From contig OZ038378.1 of the NCBI GenBank assembly GCA_964036045.1, forward strand, positions 175,916,341 through 175,980,340: DNA of 64,000 nt. Direction: 5' to 3'. Below are positions 35,960 to 46,154 of this stretch, in pieces. Within the stretch, counting starts at the first letter, position 1; each line of letters starts with the position of its first letter. Under the pieces are notes generated by a model. It worked only from the letters and a program-made list of their open reading frames with translations, searched no databases and was not told the DNA's origin. The stretch is from Eutreptiella sp. 'Long Island Sound 2002'. Taxonomy: Eukaryota > Euglenozoa > Euglenophyceae > Eutreptiales > Eutreptiaceae. The position numbers and the translations under genes are program-made.

Positions 35960-36002
35960 CGGGCTTGTCCAAACACGGAGACCCCGTGTTTCTGCACTTT
36001 TG
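35960..36002. repeat. 43-bp palindrome-containing repeat, copy 2
   Basis: Matches 17,558-17,600 with two differences and directly follows a run of about 17 C residues. Confidence 0.7.
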
Positions 36003-36178
36003 GTCCTTTTTTTGAACCGTCGTTTTTGCGGTTCTGATCCAATAGAGAACGTGGTTTATAGCTTTGTGCACGATGTAGGAAGGGTCAATATGGGTGACAA
36101 AGTGTTGCTACAGCTATAATTCCATGTGCTCTTGTACTCTGGGGTGTATGCCGGTCTGTTGGACACTCTTTCATAGTC

Positions 36179-37282
36179 ATGAACAATTCTCTTTCCGCTG
36201 CTGGACAGCCTGTCACATACCAGCAGTACACAAACAATGAGTTTGTGCCTGCTCGAGTTTTGGGTCCCTCAACACGAGGTGAGCAGTACATTCACATTGG
36301 TTTGGGGTCTGGGGCATGTCTTTGAGGGCAAGCAGGACCAAGAAATTTTACAACGAGCCGGTCAAGGAGTAGGTCTCCGTACATTGGCAGCCCTTTGGAC
36401 GCATCCTATGCTGAGTGCTTTCGTTTTATGCTGCAATTTCTGTGCCTGCAAATGTGCGTGTACGGTTGGGGTGTGGTCCCCCACGGGGGGGGTGGGGGTG
36501 ACATTCGACTGGCATTTTCGCAGAATGCTTCGTGTTTTGGAATTTCAGGTTGTTCCTGCACCGCTGTGAACCGCATGTACGGCCATGGCTCTTTGACATG
36601 CGACTGGCCACGGTGTGCATGTCAACGTATGGGCCAGTTTACAACATCTGCACCCACCAACCAAAGCCCATTTGGGCATGGAATGCTGTGAACTGTGAGC
36701 CAGTGGTGGCATGCTGTTCAGAATTGGGTAGGCACTTTTATGCTGTTCGGCAATTTGCTGTGTGGCACAACTGATTCTCCACTTGCACCTGGCCTGGCTG
36801 TGCAACTGTGTCTGTTGCATCCAAGGCAATACATTTCTCTATGTTTTTCGCAGAATGCTTCGTGTTTTGGAATTTCAGGTTGTTCCTGCACCGCTGCGAA
36901 CCGCATGTAAGGCCATGGCTCTTTGACATGCGACTGGCCACAGTGTGCATGTCAACGTATGGGCCAGTTTACAGCATCTGCACCCACCAACCAAAGCCCA
37001 TTTGGGCGTGGAATGCTGTGAACTGTGAGCCACTGGTGGCATGCTGTTCAGAATGGGGTAGGCACAATTGGACTTTCATCCTCACTTGCTGAAGTCCATC
37101 GTGTCTCGATGGAACTCAAGGAGGAGGATCGGACAGAGTTCCGGCCAAATAAAGAGGAGGAGGGGCAGGTTGAGGAGGAGGAGAAGGAGGAGGAGGAGGA
37201 TGTCGAGTGGTTATTAGGGCAGGCCCACGATGGGCCCCGCACCCGTGCAAAGGAGAGTGCCGAGTGCCCACCAGACTTTTAA
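36179..37282 (+). pseudogene. Fragmented coding-like region of the inner element
   Basis: Starts with an ATG at 36,179 (MNNSLSAAGQPVTYQQYTNN) and a donor-like ACGAG|GTGAGC. It continues through several open pieces in different frames and ends with an acidic Glu-rich stretch to a stop at 37,280 (EEEEKEEEEDVEWLLGQ). It contains the 221-bp direct duplication. No transposase motif is assignable with confidence. Frame changes could be introns or decay. Confidence 0.35.
36515..37065 (+). repeat. 221-bp direct duplication at exactly 330-bp offset
   Basis: 36,515-36,735 and 36,845-37,065 differ at about seven positions with no gaps. Each has TTTTCGCAG (acceptor-like) at its start and GGGTAGGCAC (donor-like) at its end, so it looks like a duplicated exon with flanking splice sites. 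The encoded segment includes HVRPWLFDMRLATVCMSTYG. Confidence 0.85.
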
Positions 37283-37379
37283 GACTTGAAAGACTTATGC
37301 AACAATGATGCAGCGTGATTATGTTCCACGGCGTCCTCACGTGCATGTGCATTGTGCTTGCCTTTTGTTTCTCCAAGCC

Positions 37380-38057
37380 AACCCATTAGGAATCAAGCAG
37401 GCCACCGGGAATGAAGAACAAACTAGCAGGGATCAACAGCAGGCCACCAGGAATCAAGACTAGCAAGAATAAACAGCAACTGGGGGACAGTCAAAAGCTA
37501 CACATCAAGAATCAACAACAAGCCACCAGGATTCAAGAACGAACCAGCAGGAATCAACAGCAAGCCACCATGAATCAAGAATAGACCAGCAGGGATCACC
37601 AGCAACTGGGCAACACATCAGGAATCAACAGCAAGCCACCAAGCATCAGCAACCAGCAACAGTAACTAAAAGCAACCCGGCAAGAATCAAAAGCAAGCCA
37701 TCGGGAACAATGAGCAACGCATCAAGAATCAAAACCAAGCCATAATTCCACCATAATTCCCCATAATTCCCCATAATTCCCCATAATTCCACCATAATTC
37801 CCCATAATTCCCCATAATTCCCCAAAATTCACCCATAATTCCCCATAATTCCCCATAATTCCACCCAAATTCCCCATAATTCCCCATAATTCCCCCTAAT
37901 TCCCCATAATTCCCCCATAATTCCCCATGATTCCCCACAATTCCCCATAATTCCCCATTATTCCCCCATAATTCCCCATAATTCCCCACAATTCCCCATA
38001 ATACCACCATAATTCCCCATAATTCCCCATAATTCCCCATAATTCCCCATAATTCCA
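37380..38057. repeat. AATCAACAGCAAGCCACCA degenerate repeats followed by (CCATAATTCC)n
   Basis: 37,380-37,735: irregular repetition of AATCAA(C)AGCAAGCCACCA-like units. 37,738-38,057: about 30 copies of a 10-bp unit CCATAATTCC with ACC variants. The antisense frame of the latter gives a YGELWGIMGN repeat that is almost certainly not a protein. Confidence 0.85.
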
Positions 38058-39965
38058 GTCGTCTGGCGGGGAGCCGTCGTCTGGCACTGGCGGGCGCACA
38101 CCCCTGGAATGACTGATTGTTTGTTATGAAACATTTGGGGAATGGGTAGGAAGAAAGAGGCATGAAACAGGTAAAATGGTAGATTTTTTTTTATTTCTCT
38201 CAAAAAAAGGTGGAAAACACAAAAATTTACGCCAAAATTTACAATCTACTGGCCACTGGCCGAAAAGCCTCAGGCCAGTGTTTATTTCAAGGTTGCCCCA
38301 CCCCAACCACCCTCCCCCCCTCTCCCCTGATGGCTGTGCCGCTCTTTTTGCAGTTTGTTGTGCAGCCTTTCTGTAGTATTTTTCTGTCTTTGTGACAGCA
38401 CAATTTTTGGACCACAACCTGGGTCCATGGTGCATTTCCCAGCCCATGATACCCCCTCCACCCCCGGCAGTGCTTGGGCAAGCCCACCTAAAAAAAAACC
38501 CCAGCCTGCCGGTCTATATAAGTATGTACACACAAATTTGTTTTAATCCAAACACGAAACCAATCATACAAACTGTGGGAAAACGCCACTTGGGGTCACA
38601 AGGCCCAAGCAACCAATGTTCAAAACACCATATTACAGTGTTTTGTGTTTTTGTAATTAGTTGAGCTTTTGAGTGACACCGTCCATTCTTTAAATTTACA
38701 CTATTTTTACAGAAATTTACGCCACTTTTGGGAAAATTTACAACAATTTACACAATGTGGGGGCCGGGGGCCAAAACCACTATAAACCCCCGTAAATAAT
38801 CGGCTTGGAGCAGCGAAGCAAATTCGGCACATGCATGGCGAGCACGGCGCCCAACTTAAACCTACGTGCCGGAGGCGTGCAACATTCGTTCATCATACCT
38901 TTCATTATGTGATTTGTCCTATAGAGCAGGCAGAAGAAGTAAGCCCCCTCTCCACATGGCACAATGGTCACCACCCCACCGTTTTAACAAAACGAGCAAC
39001 ACGAGAGCAATGCATGTGTGTGTCATGTCATGAGCATACCTGAGCAGCCAACCACTCATGGTGACCTGCTGGATTCTATTTTCACTTTCTTCATTCTGTC
39101 ATGAGTACAAAATTTTAATGCACCATGCAAAAATTTTCAGTAAAAGTTTTCAAAAAACGCTCTCGCTTAACTCTTTGCTAAACTTCAGGATTCACACCCT
39201 ATAAGTTTCATTTCCTATTTTTTTCAGCTCCTGAAGTTTTGTGACCTTCATTGGGAGTATTGCTTGGCCCTGACCGTTGGTCAGGATTTTTACTAAAATG
39301 CTGTTTATACAGCGATGACCGTCCGTATTGGAGCGATGGATCATACCCCAATGGTTAATCATGCGCAGTGCACGGGATTTCAATGAGGGCCTAGTGCGCT
39401 CATGCATAGGGGCTGCGATTTGAATGAGGCCCGAGTGCGCTCATGCACAGGGTTCATGATCTCAATGCGGCCCCAGTGCGCTCGCGGACAAGGGCCATGA
39501 CGGATACATTATGGGCAGGGTTGTAGATAGGCATGGGGTAAAAGGACTGTAGGTAACCCTATTTGTGTAGTGACTTGATGGGCAGCGAGATGGATACATT
39601 TATGGGGTATGATGTAACATGCGGGGAACAGTTGCAAGTAGGCACATGCTGGGAGGATGGTAAGGAGCCTTAATGGTCTGTTTATCACGATTATCAAGGT
39701 TGTTGTGGTTGGCAGCTGTGGATGCATTGGGTGTGTTGCCTTGCAGAACTTGGCAGAGGTTGACGCCCCCCAATGGGCCACTAGCGGTGAGTGTGGGCAG
39801 GTGGAGGTGCACACAAGCTGCGACAACACCAAGCTGCGACAACACCAAGCTGCGACAGTGCCACATGGTGTTGCACTTGCTGCGCTTTTGTGCCCCCTTG
39901 CCCAATGGGGATCGGGGGCAACTGTCTCCTTTTTTATGTAGATAGTTTAGACACGCACAGAAGGC

Positions 39966-40259
39966 CCATACCAGTTTCAGCTCAACGATGTGTTCCTGGA
40001 CAAGCCGGCCATTGAACAAGTTGGAGGCCAAAAAGCCAAAAACAATACTCTTTCGCTATTGTTTGGAAACAGTGGTAAAAAGCGCAAAAAATGCCGAAAC
40101 AGCACCTTGAGCTGCTTGGGCAAGTGGTTGTCCAAGTATGTCTCGGGGGTAGAGGAGGTCACAATAAGTAGGGGAGGGGGGAGGGAATTCGGCACCAAGC
40201 AAATTAAGCGAATTTTTGCATGCAAAGGAAATACACATGACATGAAGATGACACTTTAA
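39966..40259 (+). CDS. Unassigned basic open segment
   Basis: About 97 codons to a TAA, beginning PYQFQLNDVFLDKPAIEQVG and continuing through a Lys/Arg-rich stretch. No ATG at the start of the similarity-free open region, so it could only be a terminal exon or a decayed transposon piece. No family recognised. Confidence 0.25.
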   Translation, partial: PYQFQLNDVFLDKPAIEQVGGQKAKNNTLSLLFGNSGKKRKKCRNSTLSCLGKWLSKYVSGVEEVTISRGGGREFGTKQIKRIFACKGNTHDMKMTL

Positions 40260-40640
40260 AGGTGAACCATAAAGGTGGAGTGGTTTGCCTGCTGATACTT
40301 CCGTTTACTTCACTTGTTTGCGTTTTGTGGAGGCATGCCTCTTGGTTGTAGATGCCGAATGCTCTTGGTGGTGTTTCTGCTGCTTGTACATGGGGGCTTG
40401 CCTCGGAGTGCGCTTCCGTGTATGTCTTGCGTTCTCCTTGGGGAGCGCTTCTGTGACACTGTGGAGCGGGCTTATGTGCATGTCTCAGTGTGCGGCTAGT
40501 TTACATTTTTGGATTATTTCGACGGGTTTCGTGGTTCATAGTGGTATACTTCCACTAAGCAGTGGGATCACCCCACCTCAGCCCACAAGGCTGAGGCGTC
40601 ATTGCTCGGCGGGAGTGACCCCCCACTCCCCGGAAAGCCC

Positions 40641-41271
40641 TCTAGGCCCCACGATAGGTGTAAACTAGTCCCACACTTGGTGACCCACTTCACATACACA
40701 GCAAGCTCCCCGTCGGACCCTGTTCGTGGAAGGTTGCAGGGTGCGGACCGATGGGGCAGGCTTCGAGGGGTACAATGTGGGGGTACGTGCGAGGGCCTAG
40801 GTGTCAATTTCAGTTTAGCGAGTGGTGGCGTGGCTCCTGCATGTCGTGCCTGGTGCCACGCTACCCTGGGTCACGGATCTGTCCGTGCCGCCTTGGGCAC
40901 TGGGGCAGGGTGGCCCGTACACGCTACAAGTACTGTATTGTGATGTCTTGCGGTGCCAGGCGGCTGAGGCAGGACCGGGGTACAAGAATGCATGTGTCGT
41001 GTGTCCGTGTGAGCGAGGACACGCTCTGCACTGGGACTTCTATGCTCTGTACGATACATTGGCTCTTTATGTGTCCCGAGATTTCACGGTTCCGGAGTTG
41101 CAACTGTTTTGATGAGTGTAGTGTGATGTGGGGTGCAGTGCCTTGGGACAGATAGGGATCACGGTTACGCTGGAGTTCGGAGATCGCCCGAGCACTTTAC
41201 CTTTACCTTTACCTCCAGGCCCTACGATAGGTGTAAACTAGTCCCACACTTGGTGACCCACTTCACATACT
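40641..41271 (+). repeat. Pair of ~59-bp direct repeats
   Basis: AGGCCC(C/T)ACGATAGGTG followed by TAAACTAGTCCCACACTTGG and TGACCCACTTCACATAC occurs at 40,641-40,699 and again at 41,213-41,271, nearly identical. About 510 bases lie between. Too short to call LTRs. Confidence 0.75.
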
Positions 41272-41999
41272 CAATGCCCATTAGCTCTATCGGTGCCTGA
41301 TGCCGTGATATGGTCCGTATGGAGGTACAGTGGTATGTCTGTGGGGATGCCTTGGGGTGGGAGTGGCAAGGGGGCAGAGGTTGCTAGGTCTGGTATGGAG
41401 TTCTTTACCATGTTTGGGGGATGCACTACTTTATGGACGCACAAGAATGTTCACGAAATCTCTGGATTTTCCGAAGCATCAAAAAGTGCACGCTGTGTGC
41501 CCGCTGTGCAGATTCTTCCCCAATCGTCAGCAGTCTATGTTACTGTTTATCTGGTTTTGTTGTTGTGCTCATAGCAGGTGGTGCTGGGCTGAAGTTTGGG
41601 TTATTCTTGGAGGTTGCTGTCTGCCCTCTGTGCACATGCAGTGCACGTGCCGTGCAGCCGTTTGCTGGGTACAGCCTCGGATCAGTGATCAACATGCAGG
41701 TCACACAATAAGCATGGTACTGGACGCCTACGTGGGGCCCAACTTGCCTTTATGAAAGACCCCTCTGTTGCCGCACACCCTGAACCAATCTCCATCCCCT
41801 TCCTTTGCTTTCAGTCCTTGGTGAGAAGCATGGCAACACTGCAAATCGCACCTGCCCTGTCCATCGCACCACGATCTACTGTGTGGTGTCACTGGGTTTC
41901 GTACTTTCTCTCTTCTTCACAGCTGTCTCGGCGCACTGTCCCTTGTAATGGGTTTGCAGGGCCTGGCGTTCACTCTGTGCTATTGATGACGCTCGTCTT

Positions 42000-44576
42000 A
42001 TGCTGCAGCACCTCGTCTTCGTGACATGGGTGGTGCTGTTGGTGAGCAGCCCTTCGGTAGCAGTGAACCGTCAGGTCAAGCAGGCCAAAAAGCGGCTGAA
42101 TGCTAAGCACCAGTTGTTTGTTGACTCTGCTATGAAGAGCATCCGGGCCATTTCAAAGACCGGGGGCACTCCTGCAATTATTCAGATTGGGGCCCACTTC
42201 GGGTTTGAGAACAATGATGCGATGTGGACGGAGCTGTACCAGGTACAAAATCTCAAGGCAAATCCTGTTCCGATCCCCAACCGATGCTATATGTGCCCTG
42301 CCTCTGGAAAATGTTTGTGCTGCTGTCCTTTGATGAATTTGGGCACGTCATGCATCGTTGCGTTCGAGTCACGCTGTGTCATGTTTTGGGCGGCGAACCG
42401 CCATGCCAAAGGAGCTCCTTAGAATCGCCACACAAATGCCATTACCCATCCTGTGTAGATACATAGACCCCAACCACGCATGAGCCCCACACATGTGCAT
42501 ACGGAATGTACAGATTTTCAAGATGTGCCGCAAAGAAAACAAGCACTGGTCATGGATCATGGTGGAACCTGTACCAACCAATCTGAAGGTCCTGAAGCGA
42601 AACGTGGAAGGGATGAAGAGATTGCACAGCGATAAGTTCCAGCAAGGCTCCGTCATCGTGGAGGGTTGTGCAATTTCTGTGACCAATACAACGGAACACA
42701 GCAATAAAACGTTCTATTCTTTGTCATCCACTGTTGATCCCAAGACAGGGTACGACTCCAAGACTGGTGTCGTGATCCCTACGTGGCTGACGCAGGTGGG
42801 GTCTTTCCAGCGAGGGCATCTGGCGCACCACCTCAGCGGACCCCTTGCAGATTTGAATGCCAACAGGAACGTTTCTTTGGTATGCATGCGTCGGACCGCC
42901 GTTGCTGCGCAAATCCAACCACTTTTGACCACTCTACAAGGTTGTGGCGGCACCCCCCCCCTACCCTATTGAGAGTGGGACATGCTCTGTTTGGCTGTTT
43001 GTGCCTGCATGCATGCATGGGGAACATCCTGCACCTCCAGTATTTGCCACGCCCCTATGGCCCGCCACCACGTCTGTCGCCATGCCCCTGCGCCTCAGCG
43101 CACTGGGCCCCACACCCACAAGCCCCCACCCACTGACAACCACTGGCTACCAGGCCCGGCCCGGACCCCTTGCAAGCCCCGATCCATGAACCACTGACAA
43201 GGCCTCGTCCAATTCAACACCCCTATCCACTTACAACTCTTACCTCGGGGGGGGGGGGGGATACTTGCTACGCGCTCGTTTGTTCAGTAGATGTCACCGG
43301 GGCACAACCTGGGGCGCGGCCGCTACAAGCCCCCATACAAACTCCATCCAAATACAAGCCCCCATCCACCAATCTCAATGCTGGAGGTCGGTGTCGTGCC
43401 CTGCTGGAAACAGGTGCTTGCCTGTGGCCGGCTCCTTCGGCTGCCCTAGCTGCAGCGCTGCCCACGGCAGCCGTTGGGACCCGAGAGTACGGGGGTGGCC
43501 CACCCATGCTAGAGCGGGCACTGCACCCATGCACGCACGCATGTTCCACTCACGGCGCTGGAGGCTGAGTATCTGGCTGTCAAAGGTGCAGTGCGGACAG
43601 TCCCGCAGGAGCTAGGAGCTGGCATTGAGGGTCACATGTTTTACGGCCAAGGGTCATATTGATTTGTCATTTAAATTGGAAACGTGGAGACGTCAGGGAT
43701 GGGTGTACCCTGCTGGGTCAGCCATCCCGGGGAAGGCAACCCTGAATGACATATGTGATATCCTAGACACAAGAGAGGGGCCTATCCACTAGGCAGCCAT
43801 GGGAACGGGTCCGATGAATCACGGACAGTTGCAACTGTGGAAAACACTGTGGGTAGGGGTAGAAGCAGCCCCCCCCCCCCCCTGATGAGAGAATCGCCCA
43901 GGGCCGAAGTGCAGCAAGAACAAGTGGCCGTAGAAGCCGTCGCCAAGAGCGAAGGCTAGCCGCGATCCGGGAGCGGGTCTTCGGTGTATACAGTCCAAAC
44001 TTATGAGAGAGGACCCGATCAGGGCTCAGGGTTCGCCGTTATATTTAGGGGTTCGCTCACTCATGCCTCCACATTATACTTAGGCGTACACACCCTTACC
44101 CCCTCCTCGCTATATTCAGGTGTGAGAACATTGACACCTAGCTTAGGAGAGGTAGTAGAGCCCATTCCTCGTCACTGCCGCAGAGTTGCGATGCCGGATG
44201 GAGTGGTGCCAATCAACTTACAGCTAGAGCCGCCGCGAAAACACGCCCCCGTGCCCTAGCACAGGGGGGGGCGGGGGGCGAAGCCAGGGGTACAAGCAGG
44301 GATGGCCACAGGAGCACGCAGGCAGGTAAAGCTCTGAACGGAGGTGTCATGTCGGTCACTCCACTGTTGCGCACCAACAAGCTCGTCCGTGGGGACCCTT
44401 ACAGCGGGAGCGAGCATGCATATGGGGCTGCAGGGTGCTGTACATAGTCTTGCCGTCGCGCCGAGAGGGAGGAAAGGCCGCTCGGCGCGGGGATGAGAAC
44501 ATTGCTGCAGTGCGAACAGAGCTGTAGAAGTGGTGTATCACAGTGAACGCTATCGAGTTGTTTCAATGGTTGGGCG

Positions 44577-44669
<93 letters not shown>

Positions 44670-46154
44670 ATCTAAACATTGTCCCTTAGGATGTGGGGCT
44701 GCATGTAGCCTGTTCGTCAATCAATATTGCGAATGTTTTGCATTTTTTTCTATCCTTTGGGAGACCCAGGGATGGGCTACAATGCCTCGGTTGACTGACA
44801 TTCGAATGCCAACGATGCATTGTATCCACCACCGGTTGGTAGAGCCGTATAAAAGTGTCGTGGCCGTCCTATGTGCCAGGGGAGTCCCCGGAACTGACAG
44901 GACTGATTGCCCAGTCTGTTATTGTTGAGTGTTTTGTTTAGTCATCCCAATCGCCGGGCCACGGCCCATGATAGTAAACAGCCTTGAGAGGGCACGCCCT
45001 TCACCCCCAGTGCACACCCCGGCATCCTCAATATACTCCAGGGCAGCCAGGTCTTTGACACCGAGCCCCACTTCTTCCATTTGCTTGCGTGTGGCTCGAT
45101 CACTTACACTGAGTCCGGTTTCCTCAATCTATTCGCAAATAGCCAAGTCACTCAGACCGAGCCCCCATATGCCGCCCTCACCAGTGTACTCACCGGCCGC
45201 GTGGCCTTGGTACGCACAACCGGACTGGGAGTCACTGGGACGCGACAATGACACTTCGCAAAGGGCGCTGGACAGCCTAACGGGATCTACCTCACTGGCA
45301 CGGCCATCAAACCAAAAGAGAGCACGGCGACTTTTCGACTACTCTGCAGCAAGTGTGGCCCGGTGTTTCGGCTTGTTGCGGCCTTTCCGCGAATAACCTG
45401 GTTGAGCACACAGTTTGCTGCGGGAGGCGGATGAGTTGTGCTGGGGCCTGCTTGTGTTGCTGCTCCTTAATTCGCTTCCATGACCCGGAGTTGTCAATCA
45501 GTGTACTAGTGGATGGCCTGCCAGCAAGGTTGGACGAACACTGGACTCATGGTTTCGCTGATGTCTTGTAGGGTACATAGGAATGTTGAACCTTGCAGTT
45601 TGAGCTTTGATTGAAATATCTGGCGCCACACGCACACAATCATTCACCCGACTCTAGGCACACAGCCCTAAAACAGTTTTTATGATGCCCAAGGTGTTCA
45701 GCAGGCATCCCTGCCAAAGAAATGGGATCCCGTTGCACAACACTCCCTGGCGCATTATCAAAGGAACTTCTGCACAGCCACAGCGTCCTGCATGCACACA
45801 CTCCATCCGCATATCAGACCCGCGCATCGCACGCACACATTGGCCCCTGCATCGCAGGTGGCCGAGGATTTCATCGAGGAGATTCAAGTGGAATCGACCT
45901 CCCTGGCGGGGCTGCTGACGCGACATGGCATCACCGGTGATCAGGTCGCCGTCCTGTTGGTGGATGCGGAGGGCTGGGACTGCAAGATCTGTCTGGCAAC
46001 GGACTTTGCCGAGATTACGCCGGCGGTGGTGATCTTTGAACGCAAGCACTGCCTTGCGACGGACCGCGAGCAGTTGCAGAAGCACCTCGCAAAATACTAC
46101 GTATTGCGGTGGCTCAACCGTGAAAACACTTTGGGTATCCGCAAAGGCTTTTGA
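42000..46154 (+). CDS. FkbM-family SAM-dependent methyltransferase, secreted or lumenal, three exons
   Basis: Proposed exons 42,000-42,242, 42,514-42,879 and 45,858-46,154 join in phase 0 to about 301 residues. ATG at 42,000 begins a signal peptide (MLQHLVFVTWVVLLVSSPSV). Exon 1 has SAM motif I (IIQIGAHFGFENND). Exon 2 has WSWIMVEPVPTNL, the acidic loop that binds the SAM ribose in this family, and VIVEGCAIS. Exon 3 has VAVLLVDAEGWDCKI, the family's D-x-EG-x-D/E signature, then PAVVIFERKH and a C-terminus at TGA. FkbM enzymes methylate sugar or polyketide hydroxyls; substrate here is unknown, but the signal peptide suggests a glycan in the secretory pathway. Donors CAG|GTACAA and TTG|GTATGC and acceptors TACAG and ATCGCAG are good; exon 2 could alternatively begin at 42,523. 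Confidence 0.85.
43984..44259 (+). pseudogene. Open segment with degenerate SSLYSGVRTLTPSL-type repeats
   Basis: Encodes about 91 codons with three imperfect units of the form (S/T)LY(L/S)GV(H/R)TLTPS. The same motif, better preserved, recurs about 1 kb downstream in the same intron. It looks like a decayed coding fragment of an unidentified repeat protein or mobile element. Confidence 0.3.
44417..44664 (+). repeat. Dispersed repeat with (CA)n tail, copy 2
   Basis: Same word order as 8,984-9,200 (CATATG, GAGAGGGAGG, AAGGCCGCT, ATTGCTGCAGTGC, GAACGCTAT) followed by an uninterrupted (CA)n at 44,580-44,664. Tail type and co-linearity suggest a short retroposon-like element. Confidence 0.65.
44929..45396 (+). 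pseudogene. Open segment with three 48-bp / 16-residue repeats
   Basis: 155 codons. Residues around 30-80 repeat as SSIYSRAARSLTPSPT, SSICLRVARSLTLSPV and SSIYSQIAKSLRPSPH, followed by a Lys/Arg-rich end. Lies wholly in an intron of the FkbM gene; may be an exonised or mobile-element piece. Function unknown. Confidence 0.35.

Larger units (their letters stand above)
35481..38289. mobile_element. Inner TIR element nested in the outer one
   Basis: Left end TGAATTAAATGCTGGCC and right end GGCCAGTGTTTATTTCA are inverted with 14/17 matches. Both are followed inward by GTAAATTT words like the outer element, so it is a divergent relative (about 2.8 kb). Immediately outside are AGGTACCCCACCCGACCCA (left) and AGGTTGCCCCACCCCAACCA (right), possibly a degenerate ~19-20 bp target duplication. 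The interior holds a duplicated 221-bp segment, acidic coding-like sequence and two satellite arrays. Confidence 0.6.
33844..38807. mobile_element. Outer TIR transposable element (~5 kb) of a GTAAATTTTTG-rich family
   Basis: CAAGCCGATTA at 33,844 is inverted at the right end (TAATCGGCTTG, 38,797-38,807). Inward lie GGGCCGGGGGCC and then repeated (G/A)CGTAAATTT / TGTAAATT words; inverted, the right end also matches AAAAGTGGCGTAAATTTCTG of the left. Similarity may extend outward a further ~60 bp, so boundaries are provisional. No clear target duplication. The body contains the 48-bp array, a decayed ORF and a second, nested element. Confidence 0.65.
38808..41999. other. Intergenic; small tandem and direct repeats
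   Basis: Three ~49-bp units with GTGCGCTCATGCA and TTTCAATGAGGCC words at 39,362-39,500; a 16-bp unit AGCTGCGACAACACCA about three times near 39,815-39,858; and a ~59-bp direct repeat at 40,641-40,699 and 41,213-41,271. A basic open segment at 39,966-40,259 (with KKRKKCRNSTLSCLGKWLSK) is listed separately. No recognised gene otherwise. Confidence 0.5.
42880..45857 (+). other. Long second intron of the FkbM gene, repeat-rich
   Basis: Donor TTTG|GTATGC, acceptor ATCGCAG|GTGGCC. It contains a G run near 43,247-43,260, a C run near 43,870-43,883, two segments encoding related ~16-residue repeats (44,040-44,150 and 45,020-45,190), the CA-tailed dispersed repeat and a long (CA)n. Additional cassette exons cannot be excluded, but the proposed junction restores the family spacing. 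Confidence 0.65.

Noticed and set aside
37380-37735. CRISPR-like array
   Set aside because: Repeat units are degenerate and irregularly spaced, the host is eukaryotic, and no cas genes are present.
37729-38163. Protein of YGELWGIMGN repeats
   Set aside because: Direct translation of the 10-bp CCATAATTCC minisatellite; the 10-bp unit cycles frame every 30 bases and shows no codon constraint.
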